Assembly (NCBI GenBank): GCA_905202215.1
Contig: CAJKRG010000036.1
Span: 1 to 29,701, forward strand
Length of the DNA stretch: 29,701 bases
Direction of reading: 5' to 3'
DNA from: an uncultured Porphyromonadaceae bacterium
Lineage (GTDB): Bacteria; Bacteroidota; Bacteroidia; Bacteroidales; Muribaculaceae
In this document: positions 9,189-17,253 of the stretch, piece after piece
How the letters are laid out: the number at the start of each line of letters is the position of its first letter
How positions within the stretch are numbered: the stretch's first letter is position 1
The notes under the pieces: model-generated
The model's database searches: none
Told to the model about the DNA's origin: nothing
The model's input: the letters and a program-made list of their open reading frames with translations, nothing else
Translations under genes and position numbers: made by a program

Positions 9189-10868
9189 ATGAAAAAACAC
9201 ATCATATTAGGCGCTGCCGCACTTGCACTGGGTCTTACCATGGCCTCCTGCGACGACTTCCTCACCGAGGACGTACACGGCAGTCAGAACCTCGACACAT
9301 ATTTCGCCGACGAAGAAGAAGTAAACGACTTTATCGGCGGGTGCTACTTCGAAATAGCAAAAGATGACTGGTGGCAGATCTACAACGCCTGGCTGCAGGC
9401 CGACATGACCACCGACGACCTCTGGGACGGCAACACAACCCAGGGCGACGGCTATCAGGACGTGACCTACTTCATGCCCACCGCTCCGCAGAACGGTGCC
9501 CTCTCCAACTTCTGGGGCGCACGCTACCAAGGCATTTACACCTGCAATACCGCCATCGCACGCATTCCCGGCGCATCGATGGACGAGACACTCCGCAACC
9601 GCCGCATCGCCGAGGCCCGCTTCCTCCGCGCTTTCTTCTACTTTGACCTCGTACGCTACTTCGGCGGCGTGCCTCTGATCACCGAGCCTATAACCAACGG
9701 CGAAGGCATCACCCGCTCCTCTGTCGACGAAGTATACGACTTCGTTGAAAAGGAACTCGGCGAAATCGCCGAAATCCTGCCCCAGCGCAGCGAATGGCCT
9801 GCAACCGACCTCGGACGCGCCACCCGCGGCGCAGCCCTGACGCTTCTCGGCAAGACTCAGGTATACCGCGGCAAATATGCCGACGCCAAGATTACCCTCA
9901 AGAAAGTGATCGATGAAGGCGAATACCAGCTCTGTCCCGATTTCGGAGATGTATGGAGTGTGGAACACAACAACAGCGTCGAGTCGATCTTCGAGGTACA
10001 GACGATGTTCAGCAACCAGTATAACCTGGGCGGCTCGCTCACAACCATCACCGGCTGCCGTAACGGCATTGGCGACGGCTGGGCCTGGGGCACACCCTCG
10101 GCCGACCTCGAGAACGCCTATATCGCCGCCGGCGATACCGAGCGTCTCCGCTGGACCATCATCAAGACCGGCTGCAAGGAAATCCCCGGCGAGGACAATT
10201 TCGCCGCCTTCATCGAAAACAATGCCACCGTATTCACCCAGGGTGTGAAAGACCAGAAGTTCCTCGACTATAAGGAAGCCTTCGGCTGGGGTGACGACGT
10301 ATACGAAGAAGGCTACGTGATCGATCCTTCCCAGCACAAGAGCGCACGTATCATCCGCAAATACTTCATTCCGACACAATACCGTCAGGAAGTATTCAAC
10401 AAGCAGAAAACCCAGCTTAATCACCGCATCCTCCGCTATGCCGACGTGCTCCTGCTCTACGCCGAGGCCTGCAACGCCACCAACGACGATCCCTCCGCAC
10501 GCACCGCCCTCAACGAGGTCCGCAACCGCGTAGGCCTTGCCGACGTTACATCGAGCGGCGAAACCCTCCGCGACGCCATCCGCCTCGAACGCCGTCTCGA
10601 ACTCGCCTTCGAGCAGAACCGCCTCTTCGACATCCGCCGCTGGGATGCCGGCAACGGCAAGAAAGTGATCGAAAACATCATGGGCCCCAACGGTTCGTTC
10701 GTAACATACAACCTCGGCCCCAACGCCGACATGTACGAAAAATACAACCAGGGCCAGTCGAGCGACAAGGGCACACGCTTCACCGCTCCCCGCGACCTTC
10801 TCTACCCCATTCCCTCCGACGAAATCCAGCGCTCCAACGGCGCCCTCGTCCAGAATCCGGGCTATTGA
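9189..10868 (+). CDS. SusD/RagB-family starch-binding-like lipoprotein
   Basis: Outer-membrane lipoprotein that forms the ligand-capturing lid over the SusC barrel. It has 559 aa: a signal peptide with lipobox (TMASC, lipidated Cys21) followed by D-D, an acidic surface-export signal; N-terminal NLDTYFADEEEV and the helical TPR scaffold typical of SusD (EARFLRAFFYFDLVRYFGGVPL around 140-165); and the C-terminal RLELAFEQNRLFDIRRWDAG motif. The length is normal for the family. The gene is 12 bases after susC and surely in the same operon. The 180-base gap that follows holds a hairpin and a new promoter, so the downstream enzymes may be expressed at a different level. Confidence 0.97.
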   Translation: MKKHIILGAAALALGLTMASCDDFLTEDVHGSQNLDTYFADEEEVNDFIGGCYFEIAKDDWWQIYNAWLQADMTTDDLWDGNTTQGDGYQDVTYFMPTAPQNGALSNFWGARYQGIYTCNTAIARIPGASMDETLRNRRIAEARFLRAFFYFDLVRYFGGVPLITEPITNGEGITRSSVDEVYDFVEKELGEIAEILPQRSEWPATDLGRATRGAALTLLGKTQVYRGKYADAKITLKKVIDEGEYQLCPDFGDVWSVEHNNSVESIFEVQTMFSNQYNLGGSLTTITGCRNGIGDGWAWGTPSADLENAYIAAGDTERLRWTIIKTGCKEIPGEDNFAAFIENNATVFTQGVKDQKFLDYKEAFGWGDDVYEEGYVIDPSQHKSARIIRKYFIPTQYRQEVFNKQKTQLNHRILRYADVLLLYAEACNATNDDPSARTALNEVRNRVGLADVTSSGETLRDAIRLERRLELAFEQNRLFDIRRWDAGNGKKVIENIMGPNGSFVTYNLGPNADMYEKYNQGQSSDKGTRFTAPRDLLYPIPSDEIQRSNGALVQNPGY

Positions 10869-10880
10869 TAGTTAAAAAAT

Positions 10881-10928
10881 GTAGGGTCGGGGCTTCGGAA
10901 ACCTGTTTTCGTTAATTCCTGGCCCTAC
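10881..10928 (+). terminator. Possible processing or attenuation hairpin after susD
   Basis: GTAGGGTC (10881-10888) pairs with GGCCCTAC (10921-10928), with one G-T wobble and a 32-base loop, starting 12 bases after the susD stop. There is no T-run behind it, so it is not a classic intrinsic terminator. It may protect the susCD mRNA end or weaken read-through into the enzyme genes. This is a low-certainty call from base pairing alone. Confidence 0.35.
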
Positions 10929-10949
10929 CGCTTAAATTTACTTAAACGC

Positions 10950-10980
10950 TTTTCCGATAGGTATTTTATTAGTACCTTTG
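10950..10980 (+). promoter_or_regulatory. Internal promoter upstream of the GH30 gene
   Basis: A perfect Bacteroidetes -7 box, TACCTTTG (10973-10980), lies 68 bases before the GH30 start codon. A T-rich element (TTTT, 10950-10953) sits 19 bases upstream of it, in the place of the -33 box, but lacks the G. Transcription would begin near 10986, inside the palindrome described separately. It would let the GH30-GH2-GH43 group be transcribed separately from susCD. Confidence 0.6.
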
Positions 10981-11014
10981 TAAGGGATAATTACCAAAAT
11001 GATTATCCCTTACA
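10979..11014. repeat. 13-bp perfect inverted repeat at the GH30 promoter
   Basis: The arms TGTAAGGGATAAT (10979-10991) and ATTATCCCTTACA (11002-11014) are perfect reverse complements around a 10-base spacer. The left arm overlaps the last two bases of the -7 box, so the element covers the expected transcription start. As DNA it fits an operator. As RNA read through from susD it would form a strong hairpin followed by a T-rich stretch, like an attenuator. The sequence does not show which applies. Confidence 0.7.
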
Positions 11015-11048
11015 TTTTAAAATTTTTCTCTCCATATTTTTATAAGCC

Positions 11049-12716
11049 ATGAAATTTATCAAGTACATCCTTCCCGCAATGGTGGCCGTCGGCATGTTTG
11101 CCTCTTGCTCGGACGAACCCACCGGCGAATCGACCAAGCGCCCCACCGGCTCCGGCGGCGACGAACCCGAAAAGCCCGAAGAACCCACCAATCCGAGCGA
11201 CATAGTGTCGCCCGTACCCGATTTCTCGTGCAACACACAGAAAACAGCCATCGACGCAAGCAAGAAACTCCAGACCATGGAGGGCTTCGGCGCCTCCGAC
11301 TGCTGGCTGCCCAACCAGATAGGCAAATACTGGCGCAACAACCGTCTGCAGCTCGCACGCTGGCTCTTCTCCAGCAACATAAGTTCGGCCGGACAGCCCG
11401 CCGGCATCGGCCTGTCGATGTGGCGCGTGAACCTCGGCGCCGGCACTGCCGAGCAGGGCGATGCCGGAGGCATCGATGCCAACAATCGCGCCGAGAGCTA
11501 TCTGGTGAACGGTGTATACGACTGGAACAAATGCGAAGGCCAGCGCTACTTCATGCAGCAGGCCAAGAACAACGGTGTTGAATCGTTCGTACTCTTCAGC
11601 AACTCGCCTCTGGTACAGTTCACCAAAAACGGCAAAGGCTACTCCGAGAGCGGCGCCCACGCCAACCTCAAGGACGACTGCTACGATGACTTCGCCGAGT
11701 ACATGGCCAATGTCGCCGACCACTTCAACGGAGAAGGCTACAATGTGACCCATATTTCTCCTGTCAACGAGCCTCAGTACAACTGGGACGGCCACAATCA
11801 GGAAGGCAGCGGCTGGAAAAACAGTCAGGTCGCACAGCTTGTGAAAGAACTCGACAAATCCCTCGCCGACAAGAACTCGACGACAAAGATCCTCATTCCT
11901 GAAGCCGCCGCATGGGGCTACCTCTATGAAGGCAACACCAATGACCGAGCAAACCAGATCGAGGCATTCTGGGGCAATGGATCGGCCCACTATGTCGGCG
12001 ACCTTCCCCATGTAGACAACGTTGCCGGCGGTCACAGCTACTGGACATTCGACAACTGGAACGACATGCGCAACGTGCGCAAGAAAGTGGCCGACAAGGC
12101 CGCGACCAAGGGCCTCCGCATATGGCAGACCGAATGGTCAATGCTTGACAACTGCCCCTCGGAACTCGGTGGTAACTACGACAACATCTCCGAGTTCGAC
12201 ATTGCCCTCTACATGTCAAAAATCATACACAACGATCTCACTGTAGCCGGCTGCTCTTCGTGGAGCTACTGGACAGCCATGTCGGTTGAGCGCTGGAGCC
12301 AGAAAAACCGCTTCGAGCTTATCAAGACCACTCCTGCCGGCGGCAATTACAGCGACGACTTCACAGCCGAAGGCACCATCGAAGCCACACCCAACCTCTG
12401 GGTACTGGGCAACTACAGTCTCTTCGTGCGTCCGGGCTACTTCCGCGTAGACCTCAGCGGAGCCGACAGCAAGGACTTCTGCGGCACCGCCTATGTATCG
12501 CCAGACGGCAAGACCGTTGTAGCTGTCTACACCAACGCCGACAAGAACAAGGGCGTGATGCTCGACAACACCATCAACGGTGCCGGCACCCTCAAGACAG
12601 TGACCCGTTACACCACTACCGCAAAGAAAGAACTCCTCGGCGAAAAATTCAATCCGGCCGACAAAGTTTTCGTCGAACCTAACAGTGTCTCGACCGTCGT
12701 ATATACATTCGAATAA
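11049..12716 (+). CDS. GH30 glycoside hydrolase lipoprotein, possibly endo-beta-1,6-galactanase
   Basis: Retaining clan GH-A hydrolase of 555 aa. The signal peptide ends in lipidated Cys20 followed by S-D-E, a surface-export signal. A Pro/Glu/Gly-rich linker (about 25-55) joins it to the catalytic domain, which begins at QTMEGFGASDCW. The predicted acid/base is Glu241 (SPVNEPQYNW) and the nucleophile Glu362 (WQTEWSML); a beta-sandwich follows to the C-terminus. The FSNSP, ANLKDD and NEPQ...QEG pattern recalls subfamily 5 (endo-beta-1,6-galactanases), but the subfamily is not proven; xylanase or beta-glucosidase-like activities remain possible. Surface location with an endo-type fold suggests it makes the first cut. 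The stop overlaps the GH2 start codon by one base (TAATG), so translation is coupled. Confidence 0.88.
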   Translation: MKFIKYILPAMVAVGMFASCSDEPTGESTKRPTGSGGDEPEKPEEPTNPSDIVSPVPDFSCNTQKTAIDASKKLQTMEGFGASDCWLPNQIGKYWRNNRLQLARWLFSSNISSAGQPAGIGLSMWRVNLGAGTAEQGDAGGIDANNRAESYLVNGVYDWNKCEGQRYFMQQAKNNGVESFVLFSNSPLVQFTKNGKGYSESGAHANLKDDCYDDFAEYMANVADHFNGEGYNVTHISPVNEPQYNWDGHNQEGSGWKNSQVAQLVKELDKSLADKNSTTKILIPEAAAWGYLYEGNTNDRANQIEAFWGNGSAHYVGDLPHVDNVAGGHSYWTFDNWNDMRNVRKKVADKAATKGLRIWQTEWSMLDNCPSELGGNYDNISEFDIALYMSKIIHNDLTVAGCSSWSYWTAMSVERWSQKNRFELIKTTPAGGNYSDDFTAEGTIEATPNLWVLGNYSLFVRPGYFRVDLSGADSKDFCGTAYVSPDGKTVVAVYTNADKNKGVMLDNTINGAGTLKTVTRYTTTAKKELLGEKFNPADKVFVEPNSVSTVVYTFE

Positions 12717-15103
12717 TGTTTAAAAGACTTTTCATGCTGGCAGTCGCCCTTGCGGCGACTGCCACTTTCATTCAGGCACAGGTGTCGTTCGGCGACGCAC
12801 GTCGTTTCAACGACGGCTGGCTGTTCTCCCTCGCGGACGATTCGGCAGCCGTCGTTCCCGCATACAACGACTCGACATGGCGCCGTCTCGACCTACCGCA
12901 CGACTGGAGTATAGAACAGCCCGCCTCGCCCTATCTTGCGAGCTGCACAGGCTACCTGCCCGGCGGTATCGGCTGGTACCGCAAGCATTTCACTGTCAGC
13001 GATAGTGCCGACAGACACTACATCTATTTCGAAGGTGTCTATAACCGCAGCGAGGTATATCTCAACGGCCATCTGCTCGGTAAGCGTCCGAATGGCTATG
13101 CCTCCTTCCTCTACGATATGACGCCATATCTGAAAGAAGGCGACAATGTGATCGCGGTACGCGTGGATCATAGCCGCTATGCTGATTCGCGCTGGTATAC
13201 TGGTTCGGGTATCTACCGCGATGTCTATATGGTAGCGGCTCCTGACACCCATATCGCACAGTGGGGCGTCGGCTACAAAGCCGTAAAAATCACAGCCAGC
13301 CGTGCCGACATCGATGTTGATGTCGCCATCGAAAATCCCGTCAAGGGTCTGACGATCAAGGCAGAAGTTTTAGACGCATCCGGCAAGACGATAGCAACGT
13401 CGACACGCAAAAACGCTACGGCAGATAATGTGCTCCATCTCAAACTTGCAAAGCCTGAACGCTGGAGCCTTGAAAGACCCTATCTCTACACCCTGCGCAC
13501 CGAACTCCTGCAGGACGGCAAGAAAATAGACGGTTCAAGCACAAAAATGGGCGTACGTACTCTCGAATTCACTCCCGACAACGGTTTTGCTCTCAACGGA
13601 AAAAACACGAAGGTCAAGGGAGTGTGCCTGCACCACGACGCCGGTGTGCTTGGCGCGGCCGTGCCACGCCAGGTATGGGAGCGCAGACTCAGAAACCTCA
13701 AGGGCATAGGCGTCAACGCCATACGCATGAGTCACAATCCGCAGGCACCCATGGTATATGAGATCTGCGACAGCCTCGGACTCCTGGTGATGGACGAGGC
13801 CTCCGACGAATGGGAGTTTCCCAAACGCAAATGGATCAAGGGCTGGAATGTAGGCGAACCGTCATTCGACGGCACGTATGATTTCTTTGAGGAATGGATC
13901 GAGCGCGACGTTACCGATATGGTACGCCGCGACCGCAACCACCCCTCGGTCTTCCTCTGGAGTATAGGCAATGAAGTCGATTATCCCAACGACCCCTATT
14001 CACATCCGATTCTCGACGGTGCCGAGATAAGCCAACCGATGTACGGAGGCTATAAACCCGATGCTCCCGATGCCATGCGCATAGGCAAGATCGCCAAACG
14101 GCTTGCCGCATGCGTCCGCGCCGTCGACGACTCGCGGCCCGTCACCGGTGCACTCGCGGGTGTTGTCATGTCGAACGAAACGGAATATCCCGAAGCCGTA
14201 GACGTCGTTGGCTACAACTACACCGAAGACCGCTATGACATGGATCACGCCAAATATCCCGACCGCGTCATCTATGGAAGTGAAAACCGTTCAGACTATG
14301 AGGCATGGCGCGCCGTGGCCGACAAGGATTTCATCTTCGGCCAATTCATATGGACCGGTACAGACTATCTCGGCGAATCGGGCCGCTGGCCCTCGCGCGG
14401 ACTCTATACCGGCCTGCTCGACTTCGGCAGTTTCACCAAACCACGCGGTCACTTCCGGGCCTCCCTGTGGAGCGACGAACCTGTGGCATACATCGGCACA
14501 TACCCTGTGCCGCGTCGTGGCAACTGGCTCTCCATAGATGCCTGGGACATCTGGAATTATGAACCGGGCCAGAATATCCGCGTTGTATGCTATACGAATG
14601 CACCACAGGCCCGTCTTCTTCTCAACGGCAAAGAAATCGGCTCCATGAAGCCCTACGATGAGAAAACCGGAATAATCTACTGGGATATACCATTTGCCCC
14701 CGGCAGACTGACCGTCGAAGGATGCGACACAGACGGCAAAGTTGTGTCTGACTATACCATAGCCACATCGGGACGCCCGTACGCCTTGCGCGTGACATCC
14801 GACACGAATACAATCACCGCCGGCCATCCCATAGCGCATCTTACTGTCGAAGTGCTCGACGAGGAAGGCAACATTGTGAAACTCGCCGACAACGAAATCC
14901 GCTGTCACGTCGACGGGCCGGCCCGTCTTCTCGGTCTGGAAGGCAGCGACAATTCCGACATGAGCGACTACACCGACAACCGCCAGCGCGCCTATCACGG
15001 ACGTCTCCTCGCATACATAGAATCGACCGGCGTAGAAGGCCCGGTGAAAGTGTCGTTTTCCTCGCCACTCCTGAAAGGCACTCAAATAATCCTTAACAAA
15101 TAA
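12716..15103 (+). CDS. GH2 glycoside hydrolase, beta-galactosidase type, with DUF4982
   Basis: Exo-acting retaining enzyme, probably beta-galactosidase, of 795 aa. A cleavable signal peptide without lipobox (ends near TFIQAQ) implies the periplasm. In order: jelly-roll sugar-binding domain (about 20-190, with LPHDWSIE and GGIGWYRKHF), immunoglobulin-like domain (about 195-295), TIM barrel with acid/base Glu420 (SIGNEVD) and nucleophile Glu523 (YGSENR), then a DUF4982-like domain (about 610-680) and a terminal Ig-like domain. This architecture is typical of Bacteroidetes beta-galactosidases, but GH2 also includes glucuronidases and mannosidases, so the sugar specificity is inferred from overall similarity. 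It overlaps the GH30 gene by one base and precedes GH43 by four, so all three are co-transcribed. Confidence 0.92.
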   Translation: MFKRLFMLAVALAATATFIQAQVSFGDARRFNDGWLFSLADDSAAVVPAYNDSTWRRLDLPHDWSIEQPASPYLASCTGYLPGGIGWYRKHFTVSDSADRHYIYFEGVYNRSEVYLNGHLLGKRPNGYASFLYDMTPYLKEGDNVIAVRVDHSRYADSRWYTGSGIYRDVYMVAAPDTHIAQWGVGYKAVKITASRADIDVDVAIENPVKGLTIKAEVLDASGKTIATSTRKNATADNVLHLKLAKPERWSLERPYLYTLRTELLQDGKKIDGSSTKMGVRTLEFTPDNGFALNGKNTKVKGVCLHHDAGVLGAAVPRQVWERRLRNLKGIGVNAIRMSHNPQAPMVYEICDSLGLLVMDEASDEWEFPKRKWIKGWNVGEPSFDGTYDFFEEWIERDVTDMVRRDRNHPSVFLWSIGNEVDYPNDPYSHPILDGAEISQPMYGGYKPDAPDAMRIGKIAKRLAACVRAVDDSRPVTGALAGVVMSNETEYPEAVDVVGYNYTEDRYDMDHAKYPDRVIYGSENRSDYEAWRAVADKDFIFGQFIWTGTDYLGESGRWPSRGLYTGLLDFGSFTKPRGHFRASLWSDEPVAYIGTYPVPRRGNWLSIDAWDIWNYEPGQNIRVVCYTNAPQARLLLNGKEIGSMKPYDEKTGIIYWDIPFAPGRLTVEGCDTDGKVVSDYTIATSGRPYALRVTSDTNTITAGHPIAHLTVEVLDEEGNIVKLADNEIRCHVDGPARLLGLEGSDNSDMSDYTDNRQRAYHGRLLAYIESTGVEGPVKVSFSSPLLKGTQIILNK

Positions 15104-15107
15104 CCAT

Positions 15108-17027
15108 ATGCACATAAAACACATCTTCGTCCTCCCCCTCGCAGCTCTCGCTTTGGGTGGATGTGCCTCCTCGGCCTCCGCTCCCGACCCCGACGAACTT
15201 GACGGTTACCTGTTCACATACTTCCACGGCAACCGCGTCGACGAAGAGCAGATATGCTATGCCATAAGCGACGACGGATTCAATTTCAAGGCACTCAACG
15301 ACAATCTGCCGGTGATCCAGTCGTCGGAAATCAGCTCGACCGGCGGCGTCCGCGACCCTCATATCATGCGTCGCCACGACAACAAGGGTTTCTATATGGT
15401 CGTAACCGACATGACATCGAGCAAAGGCTGGGATTCCAACCGCGCGATGGTGCTCATGAAATCGCCCGATCTGGTAAACTGGGAATCTACCGTCATCAAT
15501 ATCCAGGACCGCTATGAAGGCCATGAAGACCTAAAACGCGTATGGGCGCCCCAGACCATCTACGATCCTGAAGCCGACAAATATATGGTCTACTGGTCGA
15601 TGCAGCACGGCGACGGTCCCGACATAATCTACTATGCCTACGCAAACGATGACTTCACCGATTTCGAAGGCGAGCCCAAGCCTCTGTTCCTGCCTGAAAA
15701 CGGAAAATCGTGTATCGACGGCGATATAGTCTACAAAGACGGTCTTTTCCACCTCTTCTACAAGACCGAAGGCCACGGCAACGGTATCAAAAAAGCCACT
15801 ACCGAATCGCTCACATCGGGCAAATGGACCGAAGGCGACGACTATAAGCAACAGACCGAAGACGCCGTGGAAGGCTCTGGCATATTCAAGCTCATAGGTT
15901 CGGACAAATACATACTCATGTACGATGTATATATGAAGGGCCGCTATGAATTCTGCGAGACCACAGACCTCGAAAACTTCAAGGTCATCGACGACAGCAT
16001 AAGCATGGATTTCCATCCGCGTCACGGATCGGTGATACCCGTTACCCGCGCAGAAAAGCAGCGCCTCCTCGAAAAATGGCCTTCCGACGGCCTCAACGGA
16101 CACAAAAACGCCAATCCCGTCCTCCCAGACTGGCATGCCGACCCCGAAGTGCTTCGTTCGGCCAACACCGGCAAGTACTACATATACTCAACCACCGACG
16201 GAACTCCAGGATGGGGCGGAACTGCGTTCTCATGCTTCTCGTCGGACAATCTGACCGACTGGACCGACGAGGGCGTTATTCTCGACCTCGCCACCGAACA
16301 GGTACCATGGGCCGACGGCAACGCATGGGCTCCGGCCATTGAGGAAAAGATGATCGACGGTAAGTATAAATACTTCTTCTACTACAGCGGCAATCCTGTT
16401 GCCGGCGGCGGCAAGCAGATAGGCGTAGCCACGGCCGACAGCCCCACAGGGCCTTTCACCGATCTCGGTCATGCCATCGTTACCGAATCGCCGACAGGAA
16501 ACGGCCAGCAGATCGATGTCGACGTCTTCACCGATCCCGTGAGCGGCAAAAGCTATCTTTACTGGGGCAACGGCTACATGGCCGGCGCCGAACTCAAGCC
16601 CTCCATGACCGAAATCGACCCCGTCACAATCACCGTCATGACTCCCGAGGGAGGAACACTCGAGACATATGCCTACCGCGAAGCTCCGTATGCATTCTTC
16701 AAAGACGGCAAATACTACTTCATGTGGTCGGTAGATGACACCGGTTCACCCAACTACCATGTGGCCTACGGCACATCGGACTCTCCCCTCGGCAAAATCA
16801 CAGTCGCCGAAGAGCCCGTAGTGCTCCGGCAGGATCCTGTCAACGGCATCTTCGGCCCGGCACACAACTCCGTGGTCGAGCTTCCGGACGGTTCCTGGCG
16901 CATAGTATACCACCGTATCAACCCCGCCTACAAGCATAAAGATCCGGGAGTGCACCGTCAGGTATGCATAGATGAAATGACATTTGCCGAAGACGGCACC
17001 ATTAATCCGGTAGTGCCTACAAGATAA
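15108..17027 (+). CDS. Tandem double-GH43 lipoprotein
   Basis: A 639-aa protein with two complete five-bladed-propeller GH43 modules. The lipobox LALGGC gives lipidated Cys19. No acidic residues follow the Cys, so it probably stays periplasm-facing. Module 1 (about 30-325) has base Asp83 (RDPH), pKa modulator Asp205 (CIDGDI) and acid Glu256 (VEGSG). Module 2 (about 335-635) has base Asp346 (HADPE), modulator Asp471 or Asp473 (QIDVD) and acid Glu526 (YREAP). Both triads are intact, so both modules could be active. GH43 includes alpha-L-arabinofuranosidases, beta-xylosidases and exo-beta-1,3-galactanases, and the sugar specificity cannot be settled by eye. Module 1 resembles the separate lipoprotein at 25097-26128. 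It is the last gene of the PUL operon, four bases after GH2. Confidence 0.9.
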   Translation: MHIKHIFVLPLAALALGGCASSASAPDPDELDGYLFTYFHGNRVDEEQICYAISDDGFNFKALNDNLPVIQSSEISSTGGVRDPHIMRRHDNKGFYMVVTDMTSSKGWDSNRAMVLMKSPDLVNWESTVINIQDRYEGHEDLKRVWAPQTIYDPEADKYMVYWSMQHGDGPDIIYYAYANDDFTDFEGEPKPLFLPENGKSCIDGDIVYKDGLFHLFYKTEGHGNGIKKATTESLTSGKWTEGDDYKQQTEDAVEGSGIFKLIGSDKYILMYDVYMKGRYEFCETTDLENFKVIDDSISMDFHPRHGSVIPVTRAEKQRLLEKWPSDGLNGHKNANPVLPDWHADPEVLRSANTGKYYIYSTTDGTPGWGGTAFSCFSSDNLTDWTDEGVILDLATEQVPWADGNAWAPAIEEKMIDGKYKYFFYYSGNPVAGGGKQIGVATADSPTGPFTDLGHAIVTESPTGNGQQIDVDVFTDPVSGKSYLYWGNGYMAGAELKPSMTEIDPVTITVMTPEGGTLETYAYREAPYAFFKDGKYYFMWSVDDTGSPNYHVAYGTSDSPLGKITVAEEPVVLRQDPVNGIFGPAHNSVVELPDGSWRIVYHRINPAYKHKDPGVHRQVCIDEMTFAEDGTINPVVPTR

Positions 17028-17058
17028 ATTATTAACGAAAGTTAAATTTCGGACAGCT

Positions 17059-17088
17059 GTTAAACCTTGTTCTTTTTCTGATGTCTAA
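17059..17088 (+). promoter_or_regulatory. Candidate ECF sigma-type promoter
   Basis: GTTAAACC (17059-17066) and GTCTAA (17083-17088) are 16 bases apart, the spacing and composition expected of an ECF sigma -35/-10 pair (AAC-containing -35, GTC-containing -10). No protein gene begins directly downstream before the terminator at 17155-17187. The match is by motif only; the cognate sigma factor is not in the window. Confidence 0.4.
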
Positions 17089-17094
17089 AAAGCA

Positions 17095-17187
17095 GTAATA
17101 AGACAGACAAGGGCCAAGCCCGAAACGACTTTCATACAACTAACTTTTTGAAGAAGTCCCGACTCGTGAAGAATCGGGGCTTTTTTT
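17095..17187 (+). ncRNA. Candidate small RNA between the PUL and cdsA
   Basis: A transcript starting near 17095 from the ECF-like promoter and ending at the intrinsic terminator would be about 93 nt. It would hold a small stem, GGGC-CAA-GCCC (17111-17121), and the terminator stem. The only start-to-stop frame near its 5' end is a five-codon one. It matches no RNA family I recognise; the 3' untranslated region of the PUL operon is the alternative. Confidence 0.3.
17155..17187 (+). terminator. Intrinsic terminator downstream of the GH43 gene
   Basis: AGTCCCGA (17155-17162) pairs with TCGGGGCT (17174-17181), an 8-bp stem with one G-T wobble, and the T-run ends at 17187. It closes either the PUL operon or the candidate small RNA and insulates cdsA. 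Confidence 0.85.
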
Positions 17188-17198
17188 CCACTCTGCGC

Positions 17199-17229
17199 TT
17201 GCATATTAGAAGTGCTCTGCATACCTTTG
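17199..17229 (+). promoter_or_regulatory. Promoter of cdsA
   Basis: A perfect -7 box, TACCTTTG (17222-17229), has TTG at 17199-17201, 20 bases upstream. It lies between the terminator and the cdsA start, giving a leader of about 20 nt. Confidence 0.75.
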
Positions 17230-17253
17230 TAGAAAGAAACCAAGTCAATCAAA

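Noticed and set aside
9207..10424. Long minus-strand frame opposite susD
   Set aside because: Codon-bias shadow; the sense frame is a full SusD with all motifs.
17059..17253. Remnant of an ECF sigma gene behind the ECF-like promoter
   Set aside because: No frame there reads as sigma region 2 or 4; only a candidate small RNA is left.
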